From the NCBI RefSeq assembly GCF_900108315.1, contig NZ_FNVB01000005.1, positions 1-64,000 on the forward strand: a DNA stretch of 64,000 nucleotides, given 5' to 3'. This DNA is from Saccharopolyspora kobensis (lineage in GTDB: Bacteria > Actinomycetota > Actinomycetes > Mycobacteriales > Pseudonocardiaceae). Of this stretch, positions 38,459 to 50,500 are shown one piece after another; position 1 is the first letter of the stretch, and every line of letters begins with the position of its first letter. The notes under the pieces were generated by a model. That model was not told the origin of the DNA, did no database searches, and saw only the letters and a list, made by a program, of their open reading frames with translations. Both the position numbers and the translations under genes were made by a program.

Positions 38459-41239
38459 TCATGCCGCCGGGAGCGGGCCGAACCACCTGCTGGTGGCCGG
38501 CCGGTTCGCGATGTCGGCCCGCGCGGCAGCGGCGGCCCGGAGCCGGGTCAGCGCCGCGTCGCGGGCGGTTCCGTCCTCGGCGAGCAGGATCCGGTCGGAC
38601 TCGACGGCCAGCACCCGCAGCTTCGTGTGCCCGGAGAGCACCACGTCACCGCGGTGCGAGACCTCCGATTCCGCGGTCGGCTCGTCGAGCAAGCCGTCCA
38701 GCCTGCGGCCGGTGGTGGTCCAGATCAGCGCCTCGGCCGGGCCCACCGGCTCGGTGCCGGTGGCCGGGGCGGCGACCACCGGGGTGGGCAGCCGGAGCAC
38801 CGACTCCGGCCGCACCGCCGTGTTCGCCGGAATCCCGCGCACCACGACGGTTCGCACCGTCGGCAACCGGCGCAGGCCGTCGGCCAGGCAGACGTAGAAG
38901 TCGGCGTCGTACTCGCCGGTGGGATCGTCGGCGAACACCCGGACCACGGCCAGCTCGGCCAGCAGCGCGGCCCGGTCCTCGGAGGCGAACCGCATGCCCG
39001 GCCGCTCGGAGAGGAGCCGGGTGACCGCGCGGGTCGCGACGTCGTAGCGCGAACCGAGCGCCGCGCGCATCGCGCGCCGCTGCTCCGGCGTGCTGCGCGC
39101 GTCCTCCGGCACCTCCACGGCCTGGACCGCGGGCAGGTCACGCTTCGGCAGCAGCCCGGTGATCGACTTGGTCGCCGGTTCCGCTGCGGACTTGGTGGTG
39201 GACGCCACGGTTGCGGGCAGCGCGCCGACCGGAGCAGCCTCCTTGGCCGCTGCCGGTGCGGGCGGCGGCACCGCGCTCGCCGAGGCGACCGCGCGGAAGT
39301 CTCGCGAGCTGGTCGTCGCGGGGATCGACCGGCTGGGTTCGGCCGCCCGGTCCTCGGTGGGCTCGGTTTCGGCGACCGCACCGGATTCCGGCTGGGCCGC
39401 ACCGTCCTCGACCGCATCCGGCTGCGCTGCTGCCTCGGCTTTCCGCTCCTCGGCGGCAGCTTGCGTCTCGGTCGGCCACACGGGTTCCGCCTCGGCCGGT
39501 GCGGGAGGAGCGGGCCTGGTGTCGAGCTGCCCGATCCACGGCGGCTGGCCACCGGCGGGGGCCGAGCGCGGGTGCCCCCACAGCGGCGCGTGGGCTGCCG
39601 GGGCCTGGACCGCTCGCGGGGCCTGCTGGGCGGAACCCGGCATGGCGGGCTGGGCCGGGGCTGCCTGCTGAGCCTGCGCTGCGGCCTGGGGCGCGTGCGG
39701 TGCCTGCACGGTCTGCGGCGCGGGAGCTGCTTGCGGGATCGGGGGCGTCGGCCACGTCGAGGCGGGCGGTCGCGGCGGAGCCGGGGGCGCCGGGTTCGGC
39801 TGCAGCACCTCCGGCAGCTGGATCTGCTGCTGCACCGGTGCCGACGAGGCCGGTCGGGCCGGTGGCAGCACCGAGGCGATGTCCGGGAAGTCGGCGGGTC
39901 GGCTCCGGACGTCGTTCTTCGCCGCGGGCCGCGCCGGAGCGGCGAGGATCGGGGCGACGGGCAGGATTCGTCCGTCGGGCGTCACCATCACCGCGCCCTT
40001 GGGCGGGGCGACCAGCTGCGGCGCGCCGGTAACCCGGCTCGGCGCGGGTCGCTCGGCGACGCGCTCGATGCGGTCCGCGGCTTCGACATCGGCCAGCACC
40101 GAGGCGTCGCCGACCGGGACGATCCGCAGGTTCTCCCTCGCAGCGTCGGGTAGTTCGCGCACCAGGCGGTCGAACGCGGCGATGACTTCCGGTGGTACCG
40201 CGCGCTCGGCCGCGAAGACGACGTCAGCCGTCGGGCCGGGCTCGGCGGCGGTGACGGCCTCGTCGAGGTGCACCGCGTCGGGCCGCACGACGAGCCCGCG
40301 CGGCACCACGTCGGCGCGCCAGCCCTCGGCCAGCCGGTACGACCCGGGCTCGACCATCGCCAGGGTTCCCGGAGCCAGCCAGCGGTCCAGCACCGGCGGG
40401 CCGTCGTCGCGGTACACGCTCTCCACCGCGAAGGGCCGCCAGCGGACCGCGCCCTCGCCGTCGACCTGCACCAGCCCGTCGCCGCTGGGCACCCCGTGCG
40501 CCACCCGCACCGGCGCTCCCAGCGCACCGGCCACCTCGCGGATCAGCTCACCACCGCCGAAGCCGTAGCAGGCCAGGACCGCCCGGTCCCGGCTCTCGTC
40601 GGGCAGCTCGCGCAGCACTTCGACCACGGACTCCGACGCGGGCGGCGGCTCTCCCGGCGCGCCGAGCACCACGTACATCCGGTCGGGATCGGGCGCCTGG
40701 GTCAGCAGACGATCACCGTCCCGGGGCTCGGCGCCGGGCCGCCGGAGCCACAGGCCGGCGGGCACGTGGACCAGGTGCTCGGCCGGATCGGGAAGCCCGT
40801 CCTGCCACCACGGTGCGGGCAGTCGCGCACCGATGCGGGTGCGGCGGCCGTCCGGCCGGAACGACACCCACCCGCAGCTCTGGCCGGGGACGAACAGGCT
40901 GCCGTCGTCGAGCGCGACGGGTTCGCCGTCGGGCGCGGTGACCTCGACGCCGAGGCGGTCGGCGAGCAGCTTCGCGGGCGGCAGCGCGCCGTTGCCGCCC
41001 ATCGAACCGAAACCCGGCGCCACCACGCACAGATCGCCACGCGCTTCGTCGGCCAGGTCGGCGGCGACCCACGGGTCGATGCGCGTCATCGCGTCCCGCG
41101 CGGAGGCACCGACCACCACGTAGGTGCGATCCCGCTTCGGCGGCAGGTTCGCCGCGAGCAGCACGGCGGCGCCGTCCGCGTCGAGCCGCCCCACGACCAG
41201 TGCGTGCCGAACGCGCTCCACGGTGATCGACTCGTCCAC
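38459..41239 (-). CDS. ESX-associated protein with degenerate ADP-ribosyltransferase-like C-terminus
   Basis: This protein has 926 residues. The N-terminal 400 residues contain repeated globular segments (RTYVVVGASARDAMTRIDPW and DRMYVVLGAPGEPPPASESV), each like a small alpha/beta unit. Residues 440-650 are a Pro/Ala/Gln-rich linker. The C-terminal domain (about 720-926) has a DADFYVCLADGLRRLP helix and VVVRGIPANTAV. Its strand ALIWTTTGRRLDG and HRGDVVLSGHTKLRVLAVE sit where ADP-ribosyltransferases carry the STS and ExE motifs. The catalytic ExE is replaced by RGD, so it is probably inactive. GTG 41239, with GGAGG upstream, is the chosen start. Confidence 0.8.
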   Translation of the reverse strand: MDESITVERVRHALVVGRLDADGAAVLLAANLPPKRDRTYVVVGASARDAMTRIDPWVAADLADEARGDLCVVAPGFGSMGGNGALPPAKLLADRLGVEVTAPDGEPVALDDGSLFVPGQSCGWVSFRPDGRRTRIGARLPAPWWQDGLPDPAEHLVHVPAGLWLRRPGAEPRDGDRLLTQAPDPDRMYVVLGAPGEPPPASESVVEVLRELPDESRDRAVLACYGFGGGELIREVAGALGAPVRVAHGVPSGDGLVQVDGEGAVRWRPFAVESVYRDDGPPVLDRWLAPGTLAMVEPGSYRLAEGWRADVVPRGLVVRPDAVHLDEAVTAAEPGPTADVVFAAERAVPPEVIAAFDRLVRELPDAARENLRIVPVGDASVLADVEAADRIERVAERPAPSRVTGAPQLVAPPKGAVMVTPDGRILPVAPILAAPARPAAKNDVRSRPADFPDIASVLPPARPASSAPVQQQIQLPEVLQPNPAPPAPPRPPASTWPTPPIPQAAPAPQTVQAPHAPQAAAQAQQAAPAQPAMPGSAQQAPRAVQAPAAHAPLWGHPRSAPAGGQPPWIGQLDTRPAPPAPAEAEPVWPTETQAAAEERKAEAAAQPDAVEDGAAQPESGAVAETEPTEDRAAEPSRSIPATTSSRDFRAVASASAVPPPAPAAAKEAAPVGALPATVASTTKSAAEPATKSITGLLPKRDLPAVQAVEVPEDARSTPEQRRAMRAALGSRYDVATRAVTRLLSERPGMRFASEDRAALLAELAVVRVFADDPTGEYDADFYVCLADGLRRLPTVRTVVVRGIPANTAVRPESVLRLPTPVVAAPATGTEPVGPAEALIWTTTGRRLDGLLDEPTAESEVSHRGDVVLSGHTKLRVLAVESDRILLAEDGTARDAALTRLRAAAAARADIANRPATSRWFGPLPAA

Positions 41240-41339
41240 TCCGCCTCCTCCGCTCTCCGGAGAACACGGCCCCACACCCCCCAGGAGTTCACCGCTCCTC
41301 CCAGCACCCCCAAACGCCGCTCCCGACCGTCATGACGCA

Positions 41340-41463
41340 ATTTCAATTGAAATCGCACGTCCGATTTCAATTGAAATTGCGCAGGTTCCCGGCGTGTCGG
41401 GGTACGACACGCCGGAGGGATCGCAAGTTCAATTGAAATTGACCATGCGATTTCCATTGAAAT
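41340..41463. repeat. AT-rich palindrome element with central hairpin, copy B
   Basis: Palindromes of the form ATTTCMATKGAAAT start at 41340 and 41364, and again at 41426 (imperfect) and 41450, so each pair has the 24-base period. Between the pairs lies a hairpin, CGGCGTGTCG (41390-41399) with CGACACGCCG (41405-41414). The whole element fills the gap between the giant toxin gene and the ART-like gene. Confidence 0.88.
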
Positions 41464-41528
41464 TGCGGGTCGTCGTCTCGTCTCGGGTCTGGTGGGGTCA
41501 GGGATCTGGGGGTCAGGGCTTTGGGGGG

Positions 41529-44500
41529 TCAGGGTTCTGGTGGGGTGGTTCGTTCTGGGCGGCCTCTTGGCGGGAACTTGAGCTCTTCGAGGCCGGGGAC
41601 CGGGCCGTACTCCGGTTCCGGGTATTCGGCGTCCGGGCCGATCACCAGGGCGATCAGGTCTCGGTTGGTGAGGGAGGCCAGGTCGGCGGCGAGTTCGGCG
41701 GTGATGGCCGCGCCGACCAGGCGCAGGCCGCCGAGGCTCGGCACGAGCCGACCGCCGGTGCCCGGCACCGGGATCTCCTCACCCGCCGCCGCGGCCCGGC
41801 GCATCTCGTGGGCCAGTTGCGCCCGCTCGTGCTGGGCGGCGGCGTAGGCGTCGGGGTTCACCGGCGGTTGCGGTGCCGGCGCCGCGTCCTCGACGTAGTC
41901 GCCCTCGGCGTCCACCGGGATCGCGTAAACGCGGTCCAGCCAGGAGAAGCCGTCCGTGGTCGCGGGGCGGACCGTGCCCGCCTGGGCGTCCACGATGGAC
42001 ACTTCGCCGTGGTGGTTGACCACGTTCCACGCGTGTCCCTGACCGCTGCGGGGGAAGCCGATCACCAGCGCGTCGGCGCCGTGGCCCGCCCGGGCGACCC
42101 GGTCGATCACCTCGGCCAGACCCGCCGGGCCCTGGCCGAACAGCTCCGGCGCGTAGCCGAGCCCTTCCGCCGCGGCCGTGCCCGCGCCCAGCGGTGTTCC
42201 GTTCGGCGCCGCGCCGGCGACTCTCGGGTTGCCGTGGTAGGTCTCGTGGAAGGCCAGCGCCGCGTCGACGCAGTTGACGTCGCGGCCCTGCTCGGCGCGG
42301 GAACCGTTGATCAGCCCCGCGAAGCTCGCGGGATCGGCGAAGCGGGTGCCCGGCGGCACCGCCGCGCGGAGCAGGTCGGTGTCGCCCTGCGCGGGCGGCA
42401 CCAGGCGTTCCGGGATCGGCCGCTGGTGGGACGGCTCGCGGAAGGTCTCCGGTCCGTCCTCCTCGAACTCCGCGCGCGAGCGCTTCCCCGAATTCGCCGA
42501 CGACTCCTCGGCGAGGACATCACCGGTCGCTGGAACGGCAGCGGCGCGGTGATCCACCGACCCACCAACGGAATCGGTGCTCTGCGTGGACGGCCCCGCC
42601 TGCGGCTCCGAACCCGTGGTGACGTCCACCGAGCTCGGCTGGTCGTTCTCCGCTTCCGGTCGGCCTTCGCGCACCGCGTCGCCGAGCACCTGGTAGGCAC
42701 TGTCGGGGCCCGGCTGCTCGTGACGCTTCGGCCGGGTCTGCTCAAAGCTCTCCGCGTTCTGCTCGAGGAGCTTGTAGGAGCCGTACTCCGCCAGGTTGTC
42801 GAAAGCCTCTTCCTTGAACGACTCGCCGAGCGTCTTGCCCCGGTCGCCGAACGGGCCGTCCACGCCGAGGGACACGCTCGTGAACCGCTGCTGCCACTCC
42901 GCCCGCTGCGCACTGCGCTCCGGGCCCCAGTTGTCCGCGAGCCACTCCCACAACGACCGCGCTTCCCAGAAGGAAACCGGCACCGCGGCCTGCGAATACG
43001 TCGCCTGGACGTCAGCGCTGTTGACGTCCTGGTGCATCGCCAGCGCGTGCACCTGCACCTCCGGGCCGAGGTGCTGCTGGAGGTGGAACTGCGCCGAGAC
43101 CAGCGAGAGAGCGGTCTGGGTGTAGTCGATCAGCACGATGTCGCGATCCGGCGTACCGACGAACTCCTGGAAATGCTCCCGCAACATCCCCCACTGCGCA
43201 TCGGTCAACGGCGTCGTGTCAGCCCCCGGCCGGTTGAACACCCGGTCCAGGATCGAGTTCAGCTCCGACCGCGGCCCGGGCCGGAAACTCGACAACGGCA
43301 CCGAAACCGCGTCGTGACCGAGCGATTGCAACGCCGCCATCACCGGAGCCGGACTGCGCCCGAGACCCACGTAGCTGTACTGGTCCGGCGGATACTGATC
43401 GGTGACCCAGGTCGTCAGCTCGTTGACCGCCGTGACGACTTCCTGCTGCCCGGTGAACCACGACTCGCGCCGACGCTCGCGCAGATCGGCGATGAACTCA
43501 TCCCGCTGGTCGAGGCCGTACTCCTTGGGCACCCGGTTGCCGTCACCCGGCCCGTACAGGTGCTCGTGGAGGGCGGTGCTGCCCGGCCGGTCGGTCAGCA
43601 GCGCGAGATCCGGCGAATCCGCGAACCACTTCCGGACCATGAAGCGGGTCATCCCGGCGGTGCTGCCGTCGTCGAGGCGGAAGACGGCGAACTCCGACGG
43701 CTGGTCCGAGACCCACACCTGCCGACCTTCCTTCAGCGCCTCCATGTCGTAGCGGCCGTCCTCCCGCTCACCACGCCCGGGCCGGAGCTGCTCGACCCGC
43801 TGGGCGTCCGTGGGAGCCGGGAAGTCGGATACCGCGTCGTGGTACTCGGAGGAGGAGTCGGAGTCCGAGTCGGTGGTTCCAGCGGAATCACCGGCGACCG
43901 GGGCCGCAGGCGGTTGCGAACCGATCGCGTCCGTGCGATGTGGCACGACCACGGGAGGAGGCGTGCTGCGAGCGGTGGTCGAGCCGTCCGGGTTCGCCTG
44001 CCCCGACCCGGACGGCTCGACCCCGCTCCGCTGCTGCGACGAGCTCTCCCGGCTCTCGACCGGAGCTTCGGCCGCAGCTGGATTCTCGGTGACCGGCGTC
44101 TCGGTGACCGGAGTTCCGGGCAGCGACACCTCGGGCGCGGGTACCTCGGGCACCTGGGTGTCGACCGAAACCTCTGAGCTCGTCGGTGTTTCGGTCACCG
44201 GCACCTCGGTCACCGGCACCTCGGCCGTCGGAGTCTCGGTCGCCTCCGTCTCGGTCACGACCGGCTCCGTCGTATTCCCGGTGTTCGCCGTGTTCCCGGT
44301 CTCCGTCGCCGTGTTCCCGGTCTCCGTCGTGGTCTCCGGCTTCGGCGGCTCCGGCAGGTCCGCCACCGCTTCCCGGACCTCGGCGTCCCCGAAGTTCAGC
44401 CCCGGATCGACGGTGTAGGTCGCCGGGCGCATGTCCTTCGGGAGCTTGCCGATGAAGTCCTTCACGCCGTCCAGGGTCACCCCGGGCGCGACGTGCAGGT

Positions 44501-47500
44501 TCCGGCCCGGTGACTCGTTCGGCGCGGGCTGCCCGGCGGCCGGGGCGGCCTGGCCCGCCGGGTGGATCGTGGCGCCGCGGGCGTTGCCGGTCACCCCGTA
44601 GGTCGCCCGGTCGTCGGGCAGCTTGCCCGCGTGGTCCCACACGTCGTGGAGGGTGATCAGCCCCTTGTCCAGCGCGGTGTTCTCCCAGACGCGGACGTGC
44701 AGGTCGTCGTGGGAGGTGATCTTCACCGAGCTGTCCCGGGGATGCCCGTGCCCGCTGAAGAGGTCCTTGATCGCGGTGATCGGCTTGTGCGTCCAGTTCG
44801 ACCCGTGCACGCGCACGTCGGAGTAGATGTCGGCGACGTCCGCGCGGAACAGGTACGACCGGCCTTCGTGCTTGAAGCCGGTGGTCTTGCCGTCCTTCGA
44901 GCTCTCCGCGGTCGTCCGGTCGTGGCCCACCGTGCCGGAGGCCGGCGGCGCGAAGACGGCGCTCGTCGGCGACGGCCCGGCGGCCTGGTGGGTTTGCGAG
45001 CCGTAGCTCGAAACCGAGGGCCCGAAGCTCGTGGTGACCGTCTTGGTGGTGCCGTCCGCGCTGGTGATCTCGCGTTCCCGGCTGAGGTTCATCGTCGTGT
45101 CGTCGGGCAGCGCCGCGACGAACGTCAGGTTCTCCGGGCGGACGTCGCCGGAGAGCTTGAGGTCGAACAGCGAGTCGTAGAGCGGGTGCTTGGTGCCGAG
45201 GGTGTTGCCCGCCTGGTAGTCGCCGCCGGTGAACATGGTGTTCGACGCGTTGTGCAGCGAGCTGCCCTTGGTGGTGGTGTGCGCGACGTACTCCGAGTTG
45301 CTGCCCGGCCGGGTGAACTCCGAGCCCGTCCGGGTCGCCGCGGCGATCTGGTCCGCGGTCAGGTTCCCGTTCGGCAGCTTGGTCGACAGCTGCGCGTACA
45401 CCGCGTCGTGGACGGCTTTCGCGGTGTCGGTGCCGATCGACTCGATGCGGAACGCGTCGTCGGAGGTGAAGCCCGGCGTCCGCTGCTCGCGCGGTCCGTC
45501 GAGCACCTCGATCTCGGGCTGCTGCCCCGGTTTCCGCAGCGCGGGCGAGGCGTCGCTGCTCGGTGAGACCAGGTCGACCTCGCCGCTGAGGCGGATCGGC
45601 GCGTCGCCGACGCCCTTGTCCAGGTCGACCAGGTGCTTCGGGATGCCCGCGCCGAGGGTGTCGAGACCCGGCATCGGCTGCCTGCGGCGGGTGATCTCCA
45701 GCTCGTAGTCGACCAAGCGGGTGTCGCGGCCGACCTTGTCGTTGTCGACCTTGGTGGTCACCTTCTCGCTGCCGCTGCCGTCCAGCACGTTCTCGGTCTT
45801 CCAGGTCTTCCCGCCGCCGAGCACCTGCGGGGTGAACGCACCGGAGGACGCGCCCGGGTTCGGCGGCGCCTTCTGCACCTGGCCGTTCTCGCCCGGCTGC
45901 CCGGGCGGCACCGACGGCGTCTCCACGCTGCGCACGCCCGCGTTGAGGGCGGCGTTCACCGACCAGGTGGTGGAGTTCTTGTCCTGGGTGGAGGTCGAGA
46001 CGTAGCTGGACCGGGTCAGCTTGTCCGGGGCGGTGCCGTCGGTCTGCGACGGTGCGGGCGGGCCGGCCACCGGCGTCGCCTTGACCCGGATGTCGACGAC
46101 GTCCTCCACCCCGGCGTTCGAGTGCGACACCGAGATGAGGCCCTGCTGCCCGGCCAGCGGGTCCTGCAGCCACTGGTGCCCGGCCGGGGTGTTCAGCAAG
46201 GCGTTGACCTGGTTGACGACGTCGCGCTGGCGCTCGGCGTCGGTGATCCCGAGTTCGCCGAGCCGATCGCGGACGGGACCCATCGGGTCGTCGCCGGTCA
46301 GCCGCGCGCCGGTCACCGAGGTGTCGCTGTAGGAGGCGTAGTCGCCGGGGCCGGGGAGCACCGTGTGCGACGGGTTGCCGACCTGCTCCTTCGCCGGCGG
46401 CACCATGGCGGAGAGCTCCGGCGACACCGGCAGGCCGAGCGCCTCGAACATCGCGATCGCCTGGTTGACCGGCAGTTCCACCAGCACGCCGTCCGGCTCG
46501 TCGACGGTCACCTCGTCGGGCCGCGCCCCGGAGGTGTCGCCGAACTTGCCGTCGCCGAACATGCTGCGCAGCGCCATGTCCGCCCAGTACCGGTAGCGGA
46601 CGTCCAGGGTGACCAGCGCCGTCGGGCCCTTGTACTCGGTGTCCTGCTTGCCGCCCGTGGTCAGGTCGATCGCGTGGCTGCGGCCGTACTTCCCGCCGCC
46701 GCTGAACAGGCCGCCGATCATCGCGCCCACCTTGCCGTCGCGCTTCGGCATCACGTTGGCGCTGATCTCGACCTCGCCGCCGAGGCCCCAGGACTTGGTG
46801 CTCCCGGCGACCTGCTCACCGGCCTGGTTGCGCTTGAGCGTGCTCTCCGGCCGGACGTCGACCAGCCGCGGCGAGTGGTAGGTCGCCTCGCCGTTGAGCG
46901 TGCCGTTGAAGTCCTGCGTCCGGCCCTCGCGGAACATCTTGCCCGTGCTGCTGGACAGCTCGCCGAGGCCCTGGGTGGCCGTGCCGAGGCTGCCCACCCT
47001 GCCTTGGAAGTCGCGCACCGCGTTGCCCGCCGTGGTGCCGGGCCGCGTCAGCTCGGAGCTCTTGTACGCGTACTCGGTGGACTGCCGCGTGCCGTCGGCG
47101 CCGGTTCGCGTGTCGGTGAAGGTCTTCTCGGCCCACGCCGGCCAGTTCCCGCTGCCCTTCGGTGGTTTGCGGACCGTCGTGCTGCCGGTGCCGTCCGGTT
47201 GCAGCTGCTCGATCCGCTTGGCCAGCGCGATGTCGACGGCTTCGGTGTTGTTCGGGGTGATCCGGACGTTCTCGACGTTGGCGTAGTCGCCGAACAGCTC
47301 CGCGGTGACCGGGTTCGACGGCAGCGCGGGCGGCGTGCCCAGGTAGGTGCCGGGCTGCGTCGTGCTGGCGGGCAGCGGCCTGGTGCCCCAGTCCAGCTTG
47401 TCGGCGGCGGTGGACACCCGGATCGCGTCGTCCACCCGGCCCCGGTGGATGTCCTGGTTGGCCACCTCGCCACCGGCCAGCGCCTGGTCCAGCTCGGCCT

Positions 47501-50500
47501 TCGACGGCCCGCTGTAGCGCGAGTCGGCCTTCGGGCCGAACAGCATCCGGTCGCCGAGGAAGAAGTGCTGCGCCCAGTTCGGGTTCTTGGTGGAGCCGTG
47601 CACGACGACGAGGTCCAGCGGCCCCTGGTAGTCGCGCATGTCGCCGCCGTACTTGGCGGCCCGGCCGTCCTTGCCGGTGTAGCCGGACTTGTTGGAGATG
47701 CCGCCGTCCCAGGTCACCGCGGCGGTCGCCCGCGGTCCCGCGGTCGTCTGGGTGGGGCCGCCCTGGTACGGGTTCGGCAGGCCGTTCTCCGGTGTCGCCT
47801 TCGGCGCGTCCGGGTTCGGGCTGTCGGTGTGCTTGGCCAGGAACGCGCCGCCGGCGCCGATGCGCGCGGTCCGCGACGAGTTGTAGCCGCGCTGGAACTT
47901 GTCGCTGTGCTTGACCTCCGTGCTGGAGTCCTGCTGCCCGGAGGGCGTGGTGCTCTCCGGTGCCGCCGGGATCGCGTAGATGTCGACGAAGTGCGTCCGG
48001 CCGCCCTTGACCCACGAGGCGTGCGCACCGCCGTGCATCGCGTCGTAGATCGTGTTCTTCGCGACCTCCGGGGAGCGGAACTTGTCCTTGATCGCCTCCC
48101 GGCCCTGGTCGCTCAGCCCGTCCGCGGTGTCGCGGACCCGGCCGGTGACGAAGTCGGAGACCTGGTCGCGGTCGACGAACTTGATGTCGTCGCGGCCGAA
48201 CCGGTACGGCTGGTTGGCGTTCGGCGTCGGCGTGCTCGGCTCCGCGAGGTGCGGCGGCAGCGGCAGGCCGAGGTCGCGGGCCTGCCACACCGGCACCTGC
48301 AGCCGGGTGCGCACGGTGCTCTGCGGCTGGCCGTCGGCGGGGTCGGTGTGGCCGTTGCCGACGCGCATGTCCCGGGAGACCTCGTACACCAGCTCGTGGT
48401 CGCTGCTGGTCTGGGTGACCGAGTCGTCCGCGCTCGGGGTGCTGCCGTCGGTCAGGCCGCTGGTGAAGTCGACGAATCCGCCGACGTAGAACGGCGTCGA
48501 GCCGCCGTAGAGCCCGGCGCCGAAAGTCGCGTCGCTGCCCTTGGTCGTCTGCCAGCTGCGGCCCAGGCTCACCGCGCTGGAGCTGTCCACCGACGTGGTG
48601 CCGACGTAGCTGACCTGCGCGTCGCCGACCGGCGCGATCGTCACCGGCTTGCCGTCGATGGTGGTGCGGTCGGGAGTCCCGGTGCCGGCGAACAGCTGGT
48701 TGGTCAGGCTGGCCGCGGCCTCCCGGGAGTTGCCGAGGACGTCGCCGAACTGGTCCGGGACGCTGGCCAGCCCCGGCTTGACGCCCTTGAAGTCGGTGTC
48801 CGGCAGCGGGGCGGTGATCCCGTCGCCGCGGGTGATCTGGGGAGTCCGCAGGCCGGCGTCGATCGAGGTGGTCGCCTGCTTGCCCGGCACCGAGAGGCCG
48901 AGTTCCATCCGGGTGGGCACGTAGCTGCGCGAGCTGCCCGAGTTGTCGGTGAACGTCAGCGAGGACTCGAACCGCTGGGAGCGCTTCACGGCTCCGCCGA
49001 CGTAGACCATCGGCCGCATCACCGCGCCGGCGAGGTCCAGCGGGGAGACGAACATCAGCGGGATTCGGATCGGCACGCTGGTCGAGGTGGACTCGCTCTG
49101 CGGCCGCCCGCTCTCGTCGGAGGAATCGGTGGACCTGGTGCTCGGCTGCTGGTTCGGCGGGGCGGCCCGGGTGTCGTCCGGCCGGTACAGGTCGGGGTTG
49201 ACCGCGACGTCCACGCCGCCGACCCGGATCTTGCCGTCGCCGATCGCCGAGACCAGCTCGGCGTCGCTGAGCCCGCCGATCTCCGTCGCCACGACGTCGC
49301 GGTCCGCGCCGGTCAGCTCGGTGAGCGCATCGATCAGCCCGTCGCGGGAACCGAGCGTCTCGAACTGCAGCTCCGATCCGTGCGGGAGGAAGGACAGCTC
49401 GGTGAGCCCCTGCTCGTACTGGCCCTGCGCGGCTGCTTCGCCGGCCTTCTCCTTTGCCTTCTCGGCCTGTTCAGCGGCGTTCTCGGCAGCGCTCCGGGCG
49501 TTGGCGGCCGCCGTTTCGGCGGCGCGCGCCTGCTCACGGAGCGCGTCGATCTCGGCGCGGATGTTCTCGACGTCGTTTACGGCGTTGTCGTGCTGCTCCC
49601 GGGCTTCCTGCGCTCGGGCGGCGAGGTTCTCGGCGTTGTCCCTGGCCGCCTCGATCTGCCCGTCGAGGTCGGTCAGCTCGTTCTCGAGGGTTTCGACGCG
49701 GGTGTTCCAGTCGGCGCGTTGCTGGTCGTTGTCCGGGCGGGAGAGGCGGAGCTCGGCCAGGTCGCGGCCGACGTCGTTGCGCTGGTTCTCCAGCGCGGCG
49801 AGGTCTTCTCCGGCCTGACCGGCCTGACCGGCGAGGCGGTCGGCCGCGGTCTTCGCGGTGTTGGCTCTGCTGACCGCATCGTTGAGGTCGCCGAGCGCTT
49901 GGGCGGACCGGTTGGCGGCGTCGTTGGCGAAGTTCAGGCTGTCCTGGGCCCTCGTGTTCCCACCGGTGATCGTGCTGACCGCGTCGGTGGCCGTGTTCCG
50001 CGCCGAATCGACCTCGTCGTAGGCGGTGTTCGCCGCGTTCGCGGATTCCTGGGTGGCCTTGGCCCGGTCCAGGTCCTGCTTCGCACCGGCAGCGGCGGCA
50101 GCGGCTTCCGAGTGGGCCTGGTCCGCCGTCCGCACGCGCTCGCCGAGGCGGTCAGCGGATTCCTTCCACCGCCGGATGCCGTCCTGCGCTCGGCGGATCG
50201 CGTTCGGGTCCGCGTCGGCTCGGGCCTCGCCGAGCCGGGTGCGGGCCTCGTCGAGCCGCTGCAACGATTCCTGGTGCCGATCGCGCGCCGCGGCGAGCTC
50301 GCCCGCACGATCGATGCGGTTCTGCTCGGCGGCGTCGAAGCGCTCCTGCGCCTGCGCGGTCCGCTGCGGGTTGGGACCGAAGGCCTCTCCGGTGGCGATC
50401 ACCGCGCCGCGCGCTTCGCGCATCGACCGCTGGATGGCACCCAGGTGGTGCCGGGCCTTGGCGGCGGCGGCGTTGATCTTGCCCAGGTCCGACTCGATCG

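Noticed and set aside
41340-41463. CRISPR-like direct repeats with 24-base spacing
   Set aside because: Spacers are only 10 bases and the repeats are palindromes in pairs, not a repeat-spacer array.
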